Translations under genes and position numbers: made by a program
Source: Hydrogenophaga sp.
Lineage (GTDB): Bacteria; Pseudomonadota; Gammaproteobacteria; Burkholderiales; Burkholderiaceae_C
NCBI RefSeq assembly: GCF_018780075.1
Contig: NZ_JADMKB010000147.1
Coordinates: forward strand, 1 to 64,000
Reading direction: 5' to 3'
Length of the DNA stretch: 64,000 bases
The notes under the pieces: generated by a model
Told to the model about the DNA's origin: nothing
What the model saw: only the letters and a program-made list of their open reading frames with translations
The model's database searches: none
In this document: positions 48,906 through 57,264 of the stretch, piece by piece
How the letters are laid out: each line of letters opens with the position of its first letter
Position numbering within the stretch: position 1 is the stretch's first letter

Positions 48906-50083
48906 AGGGCCTCCCGCAGGCGGAGGGATTTCAGCTCGGTGCCGATGGACGCGAGCAAGGCGAGCAGCAAAAACGGCACCACGGCCAGATTCAGCGCGGA
49001 CCAGCCGTAGCGGTCGTACAACCAGCCGGCGGACAGGCTGGACGCCGCCACCAGCCCGAACACCAGGAACTCGTTGATGGCCTGCACCTTCAGCTGTTCG
49101 GCCGGGCGGTAGGTCTGCGTCAGCAAGGCGGTTCCGCCCACGAAGACGAAGTTCCAGCCCACGCCGAGCAGGATCAGCGCCGAGGCAAAGTGCAGAAACT
49201 CCAGCCCCGAGAGCGCCACGGCCACATGCGCCAGCAGCAGCATGAAACCGGTCTGCATGATGCGCGGGGCACCGAAGCGTTTGACCAGGCTGCCGGTGAA
49301 GAACGACGGCGCGAACATGCCCACCACGTGCCACTGAATCACCGGCGTCACGCTCTGCCCTGGCAGGCCGCAGCCCAGCATGGCCAGCGGCGTGGCCGTC
49401 ATCACCATGATCATCACGGAATAGCCCACCGCCGCGCCCAGGATCGATGTGAGCAGCAAGGGCTGCGACAACAGTTCCCTCACGGACCGGGCCGTGCCCG
49501 CCGCCACAGACGCCGCCGGCTTGAGCCGGACCTGCGACAGCAGACCCAGCGCCGCCACACTGAGCGCGGCCTGCGCCAGGTACGAGCCCACGAAGGGCCC
49601 GGAGATGAACCAGTCGCGCCCCCACTGCCCCAGTTGCGGCCCCACAAACGCCGCCACCACCCCGCCGGCCACCACCCAGGAAATCGCGCGGCTGGTGTGC
49701 GCCGCGTCCACCGCCTCGGTCGCGGCGAAGCGGTAGTAGTTGGCGAAGCCCTGATAGCTGCCCAGCAGCAGGTGCCCCAGAACGAACAGCGCAAACGACT
49801 GCTGCCAGAGGGCGTAGCCGGCCAGCGCACTGCCCGCCACCCCCAGGCTGGCGCCGATCAGGAAGCCCGTGCGGCGGCCCCAGCGGCGCATGAACATGGC
49901 CGCGGGCAACGACGCGATGGCCGTGCCGACCACCATCGCCGCCACCGGCAGCGTGGCCAGGCTTTTGTCGGGCGCCAGCAGGGCGCCCAGGATGGCGGCC
50001 AGGCTCATCGACAGCACGATGGCCGAGAGCATCAGGGCCTGGCTGCCGGCCAGCAGGAGCACGTTGCGACGGCCTGGAAACAT
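48902..50083 (-). CDS. MFS transporter
   Basis: A 393-residue major facilitator with about twelve membrane helices and the MFS loop RRWGRRTGFLIGASLG between helices 2 and 3. The conserved NYYRFAATEAVD segment resembles a subgroup often placed beside ArsR-type regulators. Substrate unknown; the neighbouring DsrE and rhodanese genes suggest a sulfur compound. Coupled to the fatty acid hydroxylase gene by a four-base overlap. Confidence 0.88.
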   Translation of the reverse strand: MFPGRRNVLLLAGSQALMLSAIVLSMSLAAILGALLAPDKSLATLPVAAMVVGTAIASLPAAMFMRRWGRRTGFLIGASLGVAGSALAGYALWQQSFALFVLGHLLLGSYQGFANYYRFAATEAVDAAHTSRAISWVVAGGVVAAFVGPQLGQWGRDWFISGPFVGSYLAQAALSVAALGLLSQVRLKPAASVAAGTARSVRELLSQPLLLTSILGAAVGYSVMIMVMTATPLAMLGCGLPGQSVTPVIQWHVVGMFAPSFFTGSLVKRFGAPRIMQTGFMLLLAHVAVALSGLEFLHFASALILLGVGWNFVFVGGTALLTQTYRPAEQLKVQAINEFLVFGLVAASSLSAGWLYDRYGWSALNLAVVPFLLLALLASIGTELKSLRLREAL

Positions 50084-50101
50084 GGTGGGCTTTCGTGGGA
50101 T

Positions 50102-50452
50102 TCAGAAGACCAGCACCTGGTCGGCCTCGGCGGTCCAGTCGGCGAGCTGCGCGAGGGTCGAGCGCTGCGCGCCCTCCACCAGCTCCGCTTCGCCCAGGCC
50201 GCGCGCGTCCATGCAGGTGCCGCACAGGGCCACTTCGCCCTTGCGCAACACCTTGCCCAGCATCAGCTGCACGTTGTAGTAACCCTCGGGCACCTTCTGG
50301 CCCGCCTTGGCGCAGCCCACGGCGTCGGCCATGAGGAACACGCGCACCTGCGCTTCCGCCTTGGCGGTCATGGCGCCGGCCAGTCGCAGGCCGTTGTAGG
50401 CGCGCTCGCTGCCGTAGGGCGCGTCGTTGAGGATGAAGAGCACCGATGTCAT
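50102..50452 (-). CDS. DsrE/F-like sulfur-relay protein
   Basis: A 116-residue DsrE-family protein (VLFILNDAPYGSERAYNGLR, VRVFLMADAVGCA, ALCGTCMDARG). The Cys in the GTCMDARG region is the candidate sulfur-carrying residue. DsrE-like proteins pass sulfane sulfur between rhodanese and TusA-type carriers. It lies between the ArsR-rhodanese regulator (19 bases upstream) and the MFS gene (18 bases downstream). Confidence 0.88.
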   Translation of the reverse strand: MTSVLFILNDAPYGSERAYNGLRLAGAMTAKAEAQVRVFLMADAVGCAKAGQKVPEGYYNVQLMLGKVLRKGEVALCGTCMDARGLGEAELVEGAQRSTLAQLADWTAEADQVLVF

Positions 50453-50471
50453 GGGATCTCCGGGTCGGGGA

Positions 50472-51140
50472 TCAATCGGCCTGCCGCTCCAGCGGCAGAC
50501 CGGCGGCCTGCCACTCGCTCACGCCGTCGGACACCTTGCGGGCGCGGTAGCCGCGTGCCTGCAGCAAGGCCACGGCTTCGTCGGACAGCAGGCAGAACGG
50601 CCCGCGGCAGTAGGCGACGATGTCCTTGTCGCGCGGCAGCGAGGCCAGGTGCTTCTCCACCTCGGCCAGCGGCATGGAGCGGGCGAACGGCAGGTGCGCG
50701 ACGGCGTATTCGTCGGACGGGCGCACGTCGATCACCAGCACCTCACCGCGGCGGGCCTGTTCCATCAGCGCCCGGCGGTCCACCGGCGCGAGCTGGTTGG
50801 GGTTGGCCACCATCTGGTCGAGCGCCAGCCGCAGTTCCAGCAGGTGTTCTTCGGCCACCTCGCGCAGCTTCACACCCAGGCCCGCCACATCGGCGCCGGT
50901 GAGGCGGTAATGAATGAACTTGCCTTCGCGCCGGCTGGTCACCAGGCGCGCGTCGCGCAGCGCCTTCAGGTGGGCACTGGCGAGCTTGATGTCGATCGAC
51001 AGCTCGGCCGCGAGCGCGTCCACCGACTTTTCGCCCTGCGCGAGCATCTCCAGCAGCTCCAGGCGCTTGGGGCTGGACAGTGCCTTGCCGATGCGGGCGA
51101 CCTGTTCGTACAAGAGGTCTTTGAGTTCACGGTGCTTCAT
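50472..51140 (-). CDS. ArsR-type regulator fused to rhodanese domain
   Basis: A 222-residue fusion. Residues 1 to about 95 are an ArsR winged helix (IGKALSSPKRLELLEMLAQG and DIKLASAHLKALRDARLV); residues 125-215 are a rhodanese domain with active-site loop IVAYCRGPFC. The fusion suggests a repressor that senses persulfide or reactive sulfur. A perfect inverted repeat overlaps the upstream ATG at 51149, which fits autorepression. First gene of the sulfur cluster 50472 down to 48033. Confidence 0.92.
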   Translation of the reverse strand: MKHRELKDLLYEQVARIGKALSSPKRLELLEMLAQGEKSVDALAAELSIDIKLASAHLKALRDARLVTSRREGKFIHYRLTGADVAGLGVKLREVAEEHLLELRLALDQMVANPNQLAPVDRRALMEQARRGEVLVIDVRPSDEYAVAHLPFARSMPLAEVEKHLASLPRDKDIVAYCRGPFCLLSDEAVALLQARGYRARKVSDGVSEWQAAGLPLERQAD

Positions 51141-51147
51141 GCGATTC

Positions 51148-51167
51148 ATTCTAACGAATTTTAGAAT
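51148..51167 (-). promoter_or_regulatory. Inverted-repeat operator for the ArsR-rhodanese regulator
   Basis: ATTCTAACGAATTTTAGAAT: two perfect 7-base arms (ATTCTAA/TTAGAAT) around six bases, immediately upstream of the regulator's start codon. The size, AT-richness and position are those of an ArsR-family autorepression site in an otherwise GC-rich region. Confidence 0.75.
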
Positions 51168-51217
51168 GATGATGCAAGCAGGTGATCCCCCAACCCCGGG
51201 CTGGGCGACGAACGGCG

Positions 51218-51438
51218 TCAGCCGCTCCGGCGCAGCAGGTGCATGGTCTTTGCGCCGACCAGCGCGTAAGCCAGCATCACGTCGGCGTCGATGGCGGCGA
51301 ACACCCATGAGCACGACGTCCGACAGCACCGCACCGGCCACGCCGGGCAAGGCAGCGCGCACGCCGTGCCGCGCGTGGCCCACGCGAACAGGAACCGGGC
51401 CGCCGGTGCGGCGGGGCGGGGTTTTGGTTGAGGGTCAT
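51218..51438 (-). pseudogene. Possible decayed small gene
   Basis: The minus strand has an ATG at 51438 with a well-spaced GGAG, starting MTLNQNPAPPHRRP, and at the other end a plausible C-terminus VFAAIDADVMLAYALVGAKT followed by a few residues and a stop at 51218. Between them the protein-like stretch ALPGVAGAVLSDVVLMG is in another frame. The length, 221 bases, is not a multiple of three. This looks like a small gene broken by frameshifts, or a sequencing error; I cannot name the family. The rest of the gap to 51541 shows nothing. Confidence 0.3.
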
Positions 51439-51541
51439 GGCGGTCTCCAGTGGATGGACATCCACATGGTGCGCGGGCCCGCCAGCGGCGCCTTGACCCG
51501 TGTTCAGACCCACCCTCCCCGTCAGCCCGCCAGGAGCAGGC

Positions 51542-52243
51542 TCAGGGGCAGCCCAGCAGGTCGGCGAGGTGCAGCAGGTCGCGGGCGTGCAGCGTGTTGG
51601 CCGGGTCGGGCGACACGTCTTTCGGGTTCGCCGCGCCGAACTCCAGCGGGCGCTGGATGTACGCGGTCTGCAGGCCGCAGCCACGCGCCGCGGCGAGGTC
51701 GTCCTGGTGGGCCGCGACCATCATCACCTCGGCCGGTGCCAGGTCGAAGGTCTGTGCCACGCCGAGATAGGTGCGCGGGTCGGGCTTGTAGGCGCGAAAC
51801 ACCTCGGCCGAGAGGATGCAGTCCCAAGGCAGGCCGGCGGATTTGGCCATGTTCGTCAGCAGGCCGATGTTGCCGTTGGAGAGCGTGCAGAGCGTGAAAC
51901 GCGCCTTCAGCCGCGTGAGCCCGGCCACCGCGTCGGGCCAGGCGGCCAGCCGGTGCCAGACGCGGTTCAGGTGCTGGCGCCGGGTTTCGTCCAGGTGGGC
52001 AAGGCCGAAGCGCGGCAGCAGGTCGTCGAGGATCAGGCGGTGCAGCTCGTCGATGCGCGTCCAGCCCAGCTCGCCCGAGCGCACGCGTTGCATGGCCGGC
52101 TGGTAGCCCGCGCGCCAGGCGAGTGCGAAGGCGTTGGCGTCGACCGCCGGGGCCAGCGCCTGCACCTCGCGCACGATGCTGCCGTGCCAGTCGACCACGG
52201 TGCCGAAGATGTCGAAGGCGAGCACGCGGGGCATGGGGTTCAT
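51542..52243 (-). CDS. Haloacid dehalogenase, type II
   Basis: A 233-residue HAD hydrolase. The nucleophile motif is AFDIFGTVVDWHGSIV, followed by LCTLSNGN (motif II), AYKPDPRTY (motif III Lys) and MVAAHQDDLAAARG. This pattern is that of L-2-haloacid dehalogenases, which convert 2-haloacids to hydroxy acids, though substrates vary. The C-terminus has the PLEFG segment typical of the group. A methyltransferase gene lies 20 bases upstream on the same strand. Confidence 0.88.
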   Translation of the reverse strand: MNPMPRVLAFDIFGTVVDWHGSIVREVQALAPAVDANAFALAWRAGYQPAMQRVRSGELGWTRIDELHRLILDDLLPRFGLAHLDETRRQHLNRVWHRLAAWPDAVAGLTRLKARFTLCTLSNGNIGLLTNMAKSAGLPWDCILSAEVFRAYKPDPRTYLGVAQTFDLAPAEVMMVAAHQDDLAAARGCGLQTAYIQRPLEFGAANPKDVSPDPANTLHARDLLHLADLLGCP

Positions 52244-52263
52244 GATCGGTCGCCTTTCGGCTC

Positions 52264-52731
52264 TCAGAGCCAGCGGCGCACGCGCCGGGTGTAGGCCGTG
52301 TAGGCCTCGCCGAACAGCGTGGTGAGCACGCGCTCCTCGGGCTGGATCTGGAAGCGGGTGATGTAGAGCACAAAGGCCACCGGTCCCAGCCAGGGCCACA
52401 GCGCGCCGAGCCAGACCGCCCAGGCCGTCAGCAAGCAGGCCATGCCCAGGTACATGGGGTTGCGCGTGATGCGGTAGACCCCGCTGGTGACCAGCGCCGA
52501 TGTGTTGGTCGGCCTGAGCGGGTTCACGGTGGTGTGGCGGCGCACGAAGGCGATCAGGCCCGTCAGGTCAAAGCCGGCACCGACAGCCGCGACGGCCAGG
52601 GCCAGCCAGAGGCGCGCCGGGTCCGGCACAGCGAGCCCTGGCCCCAGCGGCGCCAGGAACCACATGGCCACACCGACCACCAGACCCACCACCGGCGGTG
52701 GCACCTTGAGTTCCAGCCAGCGGGTGTTCAT
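52264..52731 (-). CDS. Isoprenylcysteine methyltransferase-like membrane protein
   Basis: A 155-residue membrane protein of the ICMT/PEMT-like family: three to four hydrophobic segments and the C-terminal cofactor motif GVYRITRNPMYLGMACLL with RFQIQPEERVL. Bacterial members are SAM-dependent methyltransferases with unknown acceptors. Its start codon touches the stop of the LysE gene by one base. Confidence 0.87.
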   Translation of the reverse strand: MNTRWLELKVPPPVVGLVVGVAMWFLAPLGPGLAVPDPARLWLALAVAAVGAGFDLTGLIAFVRRHTTVNPLRPTNTSALVTSGVYRITRNPMYLGMACLLTAWAVWLGALWPWLGPVAFVLYITRFQIQPEERVLTTLFGEAYTAYTRRVRRWL

Positions 52732-53360
52732 CAGGCCGGTTGCCGCTTGCTGGTGGCCAGCAGGCCCGCCGCGAGCAGGAACACCACGCCGGTCAGCCGG
52801 TTGAACTGGCGCGCGCGGTGCGGCTGCTGCAGCCAGCGCTGGGCGCGCGAAGCGGTCAGCGCATAGACCGTGAGCCAGCCCAGTTCGAAGAACACGAAGG
52901 TCGCGCCCAGCACCAGGAACTGCGGCAGCTGCGGTGCGGCCGGGTCGAGAAACTGCGGGAACAGCGCGCCGAAAAACAGCAGCGCCTTGGGGTTGCTCAG
53001 GCCCACCAGGAAGCCCTGCGCGAACAGCCTGGGCGTGCGCGCCGCAGCGGCACCGCCCGAGACGCGGATGTCCGACGCCGGCGCGAGCAGCGCACGCACG
53101 CCGAGGTAAGCCAGGTAGGCGGCACCCGCCCATTTCAGCGCACTGAACAGCAGCTCGGACGCCGCGAGCAGCGCCCCCAGACCGAGCGCCGACAAGGCCA
53201 TGAGCCCGACCACCGCCGAGGTGCTGCCCAGCGACGTGACCAGCGCCTTGCGCGGCCCGAGGTTCACCGAGGTGGACACGCACATGAGCACGGCCGGGCC
53301 GGGCGTGACGGTGAGCACAAAGACGGCGGCGACGTAGAGGAGCCAGGTGGAGAGGGTCAT
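52731..53360 (-). CDS. LysE/RhtB-family exporter
   Basis: A 209-residue exporter with about six membrane helices and the family pattern TPGPAVLMCVSTSVNLGPRK and FLVGLSNPKALLFFGALFP. LysE-family members export amino acids or related metabolites; the substrate is not evident. It is followed by, and coupled to, the methyltransferase gene. Confidence 0.9.
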   Translation of the reverse strand: MTLSTWLLYVAAVFVLTVTPGPAVLMCVSTSVNLGPRKALVTSLGSTSAVVGLMALSALGLGALLAASELLFSALKWAGAAYLAYLGVRALLAPASDIRVSGGAAAARTPRLFAQGFLVGLSNPKALLFFGALFPQFLDPAAPQLPQFLVLGATFVFFELGWLTVYALTASRAQRWLQQPHRARQFNRLTGVVFLLAAGLLATSKRQPA

Positions 53361-53409
53361 GAAAAACTCCGGTGAAACCCAACAGGCAAATCGCCTGCGA
53401 GCGGGGATG

Positions 53410-54078
53410 TCATTGCAATCGGGACGCGAAACGTTCCCAGCGGGGCAGCCAGTTCGTCGTGATGTCGGCCGACACCAGGATGCGCTCAGCGCGGGCGATC
53501 AGCAGCGCACGCGGCACCGGGCCGAAGAAGCGCGAGTCGCCACTGTTGTCCCGGTTGTCGCCCATCATGAAATAGTGGTCCGCCGGCACCGCCACCGGCC
53601 CGAAGCTGCGGTGGTTGGCCATGCCGTCCAGATACTGCACGGTGCGCTCGCTGTCCGCCGTGCGCTCGGTCGCGCGCGTCGCCGGCACGTTCATGCCAGG
53701 CGCCAGGAAGTCCTGCACCTCGCGAACATCGGCGTAGGCCGCTTCCGAGCCGTTGATGGACAGCACGCCGTCGTGCAACGCCACCACATCGCCGGGCAAC
53801 GCCACCAGCCGCTTGATCAGGCGGGTGCCGTCCTGCGGCGAATCGAAGGTCACGATGTCGCCACGCTGAGGCTCCCCCAGCCGCGCCACGGCCATGCCGG
53901 TCAGCGGAATCTTGAGGTCGTAGGCCAGGCGGTTCACCAGCACCACATCACCCTCGAGAATGGTCGGCCGCATCGAGCCCGAAGGCACGGGGTTCCAGTC
54001 GGCGATGGCGGTTCGGAAGACGCCGAAACACAGCATCAGCACCAGAAAACCGCGGTTGCTTGTCAGCCATTTCTTCAT
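53410..54078 (-). CDS. lepB: Signal peptidase I
   Basis: A 222-residue S26A signal peptidase with one N-terminal membrane anchor. The catalytic Ser35 lies in PSGSMRPT and Lys89 in RLIKRLVALPGD; box E is GDNRDNSGDSR. It is shorter than the main LepB of betaproteobacteria (usually over 300 residues with two anchors), so it may be a second, specialised enzyme. A TPR protein gene lies nine bases upstream, on the same strand. Confidence 0.9.
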   Translation of the reverse strand: MKKWLTSNRGFLVLMLCFGVFRTAIADWNPVPSGSMRPTILEGDVVLVNRLAYDLKIPLTGMAVARLGEPQRGDIVTFDSPQDGTRLIKRLVALPGDVVALHDGVLSINGSEAAYADVREVQDFLAPGMNVPATRATERTADSERTVQYLDGMANHRSFGPVAVPADHYFMMGDNRDNSGDSRFFGPVPRALLIARAERILVSADITTNWLPRWERFASRLQ

Positions 54079-54087
54079 GGCGGCACC

Positions 54088-54852
54088 TCAAAGGTTTGCA
54101 CTTCGTTTCGCCAGCTCCTGGGCCGCGTTCAATCGGCGCAGCACAGGCCCGTTGAGCTCCCTATTCGCGGCCGTCCAGCGAGCCATCGTGCGGTCCAGCT
54201 CAACCCGCAGCCGAGACGCCGTGGCCTGATCACCCATCGCCAGGGCCCAGATGGCGTATTCGGCTTTGCAGTCGAAGCTGCCAAAGCGTTCCACCGCAGC
54301 CTCAAACTGCTCACGCGCCGCGTTGGCTTGACCCGCGCCCGCGTATGAGCGGGCCAGCAACAGACAGACCGCCTCGGTGCGGTATTCCGGGCGATCACGC
54401 TGAAGTTGTTCCAAATGCTGAACGGCATCGTTGTAACGCTGACACTCCACCATGGCCCGCGCGGCGCCGAAACGCAACTCGGGGTCCGACAAGAAGGGCC
54501 CCTTCAATGCGCTCTCGTACATCGAAGCCGCCTCTGAGGCTTCGCCCATGTCGAGCAACGCCGCTGCCAAACGCATTTGATTCTGCGCCGTTGGTGTCTC
54601 TTCAAAATCCGCTCTGGCGAGCCGGAGCTGCTTGCCGGGATCCAATGCCCTGGCCGCTGCTGAGACGGCCTTCAGCGCGCCACGCTCCAGCCGGGAGCTG
54701 GGCAGATAGATCATGAAGAAATAGACAATGCTGCCCAGCAGGGGGAAGGCAAAAAGGATGAACAACCAGTACATCTGTTGCCCCGATCGGACAACGTGAA
54801 AAGCGCAAAACAGCGCGATCAAAACATGCAAGCCCAGTCCTGCGATTGGCAT
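54088..54852 (-). CDS. Membrane-anchored TPR protein
   Basis: A 254-residue protein with two N-terminal hydrophobic segments (LGLHVLIALFCAFHVV and YWLFILFAFPLLGSIVYFFM) resembling the phospholipase D N-terminal/cardiolipinase-like two-helix module, followed by TPR-like helices (MRLAAALLDMGEASEAASMY and AVCLLLARSYAGAGQANAAR). The TPR part is probably cytoplasmic. Often found beside a short signal peptidase, as here. Role unknown. Confidence 0.83.
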   Translation of the reverse strand: MPIAGLGLHVLIALFCAFHVVRSGQQMYWLFILFAFPLLGSIVYFFMIYLPSSRLERGALKAVSAAARALDPGKQLRLARADFEETPTAQNQMRLAAALLDMGEASEAASMYESALKGPFLSDPELRFGAARAMVECQRYNDAVQHLEQLQRDRPEYRTEAVCLLLARSYAGAGQANAAREQFEAAVERFGSFDCKAEYAIWALAMGDQATASRLRVELDRTMARWTAANRELNGPVLRRLNAAQELAKRSANL

Positions 54853-54943
54853 GATTCCCTCCTCCTTGGTTTTGAAGATTGCTGACCGTTTTCGGCCATG
54901 ACATCCGCTATCTCGGGTGGTCGCCCGACACCCGAAGCGCTGC

Positions 54944-56008
54944 TTAATCTACCCGAAGCCGCACACCCCCAGCCTCGGCCTGCACGATCTCGCCCACCTC
55001 GGCCGCACCGGCGAAACCGTGCCGCTCGAAGACCGCCAGCACCTCGGCCACCGCCTCGGGCGCGCAGGCCACGAGCAGGCCACCGCTGGTCTGCGGATCG
55101 CTCAGCAGGGCCTGGTCCACCGGCTGCAGGCCGGCGCCCAGGCGCACCTCGTGGCCGTACGCGGCCCAGTTGCGGCCGCTGGCGCCGGTGACCATGCCCT
55201 GTGCAGCGAGTTCGCGCACGCCGGTGATCAGGGGCACACGCGCCATGTCCATCTTCACCGTGGTGTTCGAACCGCGGGCCATCTCCAGCACGTGGCCGGC
55301 GAGGCCGAAGCCGGTGATGTCGGTGAGCGCGTGCACGCCGTCGAGCTGGGCCAGATCGGGCCCGGGCGTGTTCAGCTGGGTGGTGTGGGCGATCATCTGC
55401 GCGTAGCCCTCGGCGGGCAGCGCGTCTTTCTTCAGCGCGGCCGAGAGCACGCCCACACCGATCGGTTTGCCAAGGATCAGGCGGTCGCCCACCTTGGCGT
55501 CGGCGTTGCGCTTGACGCGCTGGGGGTGCACCAGGCCCAGGGCCACCAGGCCGTAGATGGGTTCAACCGAGTCGATGGTGTGGCCGCCCGCGATGGGGAT
55601 GCCGGCGGCGCGGCACACGTCCTGCCCGCCCTGCAGGATCTTGCCGATGGTCTCGGTGCTGAGCACGCTGATCGGCATGCCCACCAGGGCCAGCGCCATG
55701 ATGGGCGTGCCGCCCATGGCGTAGACGTCGCTGATCGCGTTGGTCGCGGCGATGCGGCCGAACTCGTAGGGATCGTCCACGATGGGCATGAAGAAGTCGG
55801 TGGTGGCGATCAGCGCCTGCTGCTCGTTGAGCTGGTAGACCGCCGCGTCGTCCGCCGTCTCGATGCCGACCAGCAGCTCTTTGGGCATCGGCATCGCGGC
55901 CGCGCCCTTCAAGATTTCGCTCAGCACGCCGGGCGCGATCTTGCAGCCGCAGCCACCGCCGTGCGAGAGGCTGGTGAGGCGAGGTTCTTTGGGGATAGTG
56001 GGGGTCAT
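54944..56008 (-). CDS. selD: Selenophosphate synthetase SelD (SenC)
   Basis: A 354-residue selenide, water dikinase that makes selenophosphate from selenide and ATP. The catalytic Cys20 and Lys23 are in GGGCGCK, followed by DDAAVYQLN, ATTDFFMPIVDDPYEFG, the ATP-binding IAGGHTIDS, DITGFGLAGH and SDPQTSGGLL. The Cys form is used, not selenocysteine. In this locus selenophosphate should feed SenB, so the gene fills the SenC role; it may also serve selenouridine or selenocysteine synthesis. Last gene of the minus-strand series that starts with senB. Confidence 0.95.
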   Translation of the reverse strand: MTPTIPKEPRLTSLSHGGGCGCKIAPGVLSEILKGAAAMPMPKELLVGIETADDAAVYQLNEQQALIATTDFFMPIVDDPYEFGRIAATNAISDVYAMGGTPIMALALVGMPISVLSTETIGKILQGGQDVCRAAGIPIAGGHTIDSVEPIYGLVALGLVHPQRVKRNADAKVGDRLILGKPIGVGVLSAALKKDALPAEGYAQMIAHTTQLNTPGPDLAQLDGVHALTDITGFGLAGHVLEMARGSNTTVKMDMARVPLITGVRELAAQGMVTGASGRNWAAYGHEVRLGAGLQPVDQALLSDPQTSGGLLVACAPEAVAEVLAVFERHGFAGAAEVGEIVQAEAGGVRLRVD

Positions 56009-56046
56009 GGGAAATGTCCGTGGCAATGCGCAAGTGTCGCGCAGAC

Positions 56047-57264
56047 TCACATGAAATTGCGCGTGTGGCGTTCGGACAGGTCCTGGGCCTGCCCGGACGC
56101 GAAGCCGAGCTTGACCAGGCGCGCACGCCGGCCCTCGGCCATCTCCTGCTTGAGGCGCTGCACGCGCTCGTGGCCCGTGGCCACGGCCTCGGGCGTGAAG
56201 GCGCCGGCGGCCAGCAGGACCAGCGCGTCGAACACCTCTTCGTTCAGGCCATCGGTGCTGGCGAGTTCGTCGTAGCGCCGCTCCACCGCCGCGTTCAGGC
56301 GGTGTTTCAGATCCGGGTCCTGCGCCATCTGCCAGGCCAGGTGCGACATGCCGAAGGCCACGTGGCGCGCCTCGTCGCGGCTGGCCAGGCGGCAGATCTG
56401 CCGCGTGACCGGATCGGGTGCGTAGGTGTTGAGGAAGTTCAGCAGGTTCACGAACGTGCCTTCGCCCAGCACCGACAGCAGGAACGACGCCACCGAAAAC
56501 TCGGGCTCGTCGAACAGGGTCTTGAGCGAAGCCTGCGCGCCCGCGGTCGACAGCGCCGGGCCACGGCCCTTGAGGCCGATGCGCCGTGTGAAGACCTCGA
56601 CGTGCCGCGCCTCGTCGGCGATGGTGATCGCCAGGCACTGCAAGACTTCGCGAAAGTGCGGGTGCATCTGGCCGAGGAAACGCGCCGGCACCAGCAGGGC
56701 GGCGTTTTCGTTTTCCACCAGGTAGGTCATGACCTGGACCACGGCGTCTTCCACCTCGTCGGGCAGCTCGAAGGGCGCGGCCCAGTCGATGGCTTCGTTG
56801 GGGTTCCACTGCGCTTCGACGGCCGAGGCGTACAGGCGTGCGGCGTCGTCGGCCCAGAGTGCGGCTTTGTCCGACAGCGGAAAGTGGAACTCGGGTGCGC
56901 CGGCCTCCACCAGCGCGCCGCGCGCGGCCACGCCCCAGCGGGCGCTGGGCTGCGACACCACCGCGCCTGGGGCGGACGGATCGGACACGCCGGCCCGTTG
57001 CGCGCCGCGCCAGCGCTGCGCTTCGCCCTGGCCGGGCGCGATGCGGTGTTCACCGTCCTGGCTCACCACGGCCAGGCCGCGTTTGCGGCACCAGCCGCTC
57101 AGGTGCACGCCCAGCTCGGGGTGGCTGCCGCGCACCCACAGCGGCAACGCCGGGTCGCGCTGGCGCAGCGCATGCGCCACCAACACGTGGGCGCCGGTGT
57201 CCATGCCCAGCGAGCCCAGTTCCAGCACGGGGCCGCTGGGGGCGGTGTCAGTAGCGGTAGTCAT
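56047..57264 (-). CDS. Ferritin-like diiron protein with TusA-like N-terminus
   Basis: A 405-residue protein. The C-terminal part (from about residue 170) is a DUF455-type four-helix ferritin-like domain with diiron ligands in YLVENENAAL, ITIADEARHVEVF, VLGEGTFVN and SRDEARHVAFG. The first 65 residues resemble TusA (LELGSLGMDTGAHVLVAHAL and LSGWCRKRGLAVV), but the CPxP cysteine is replaced; a Cys remains at LSGWC. An oxidase or oxygenase of a sulfur or selenium compound is a reasonable guess from neighbours only. Overlaps the PhnD-like gene by 17 bases. Confidence 0.8.
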   Translation of the reverse strand: MTTATDTAPSGPVLELGSLGMDTGAHVLVAHALRQRDPALPLWVRGSHPELGVHLSGWCRKRGLAVVSQDGEHRIAPGQGEAQRWRGAQRAGVSDPSAPGAVVSQPSARWGVAARGALVEAGAPEFHFPLSDKAALWADDAARLYASAVEAQWNPNEAIDWAAPFELPDEVEDAVVQVMTYLVENENAALLVPARFLGQMHPHFREVLQCLAITIADEARHVEVFTRRIGLKGRGPALSTAGAQASLKTLFDEPEFSVASFLLSVLGEGTFVNLLNFLNTYAPDPVTRQICRLASRDEARHVAFGMSHLAWQMAQDPDLKHRLNAAVERRYDELASTDGLNEEVFDALVLLAAGAFTPEAVATGHERVQRLKQEMAEGRRARLVKLGFASGQAQDLSERHTRNFM

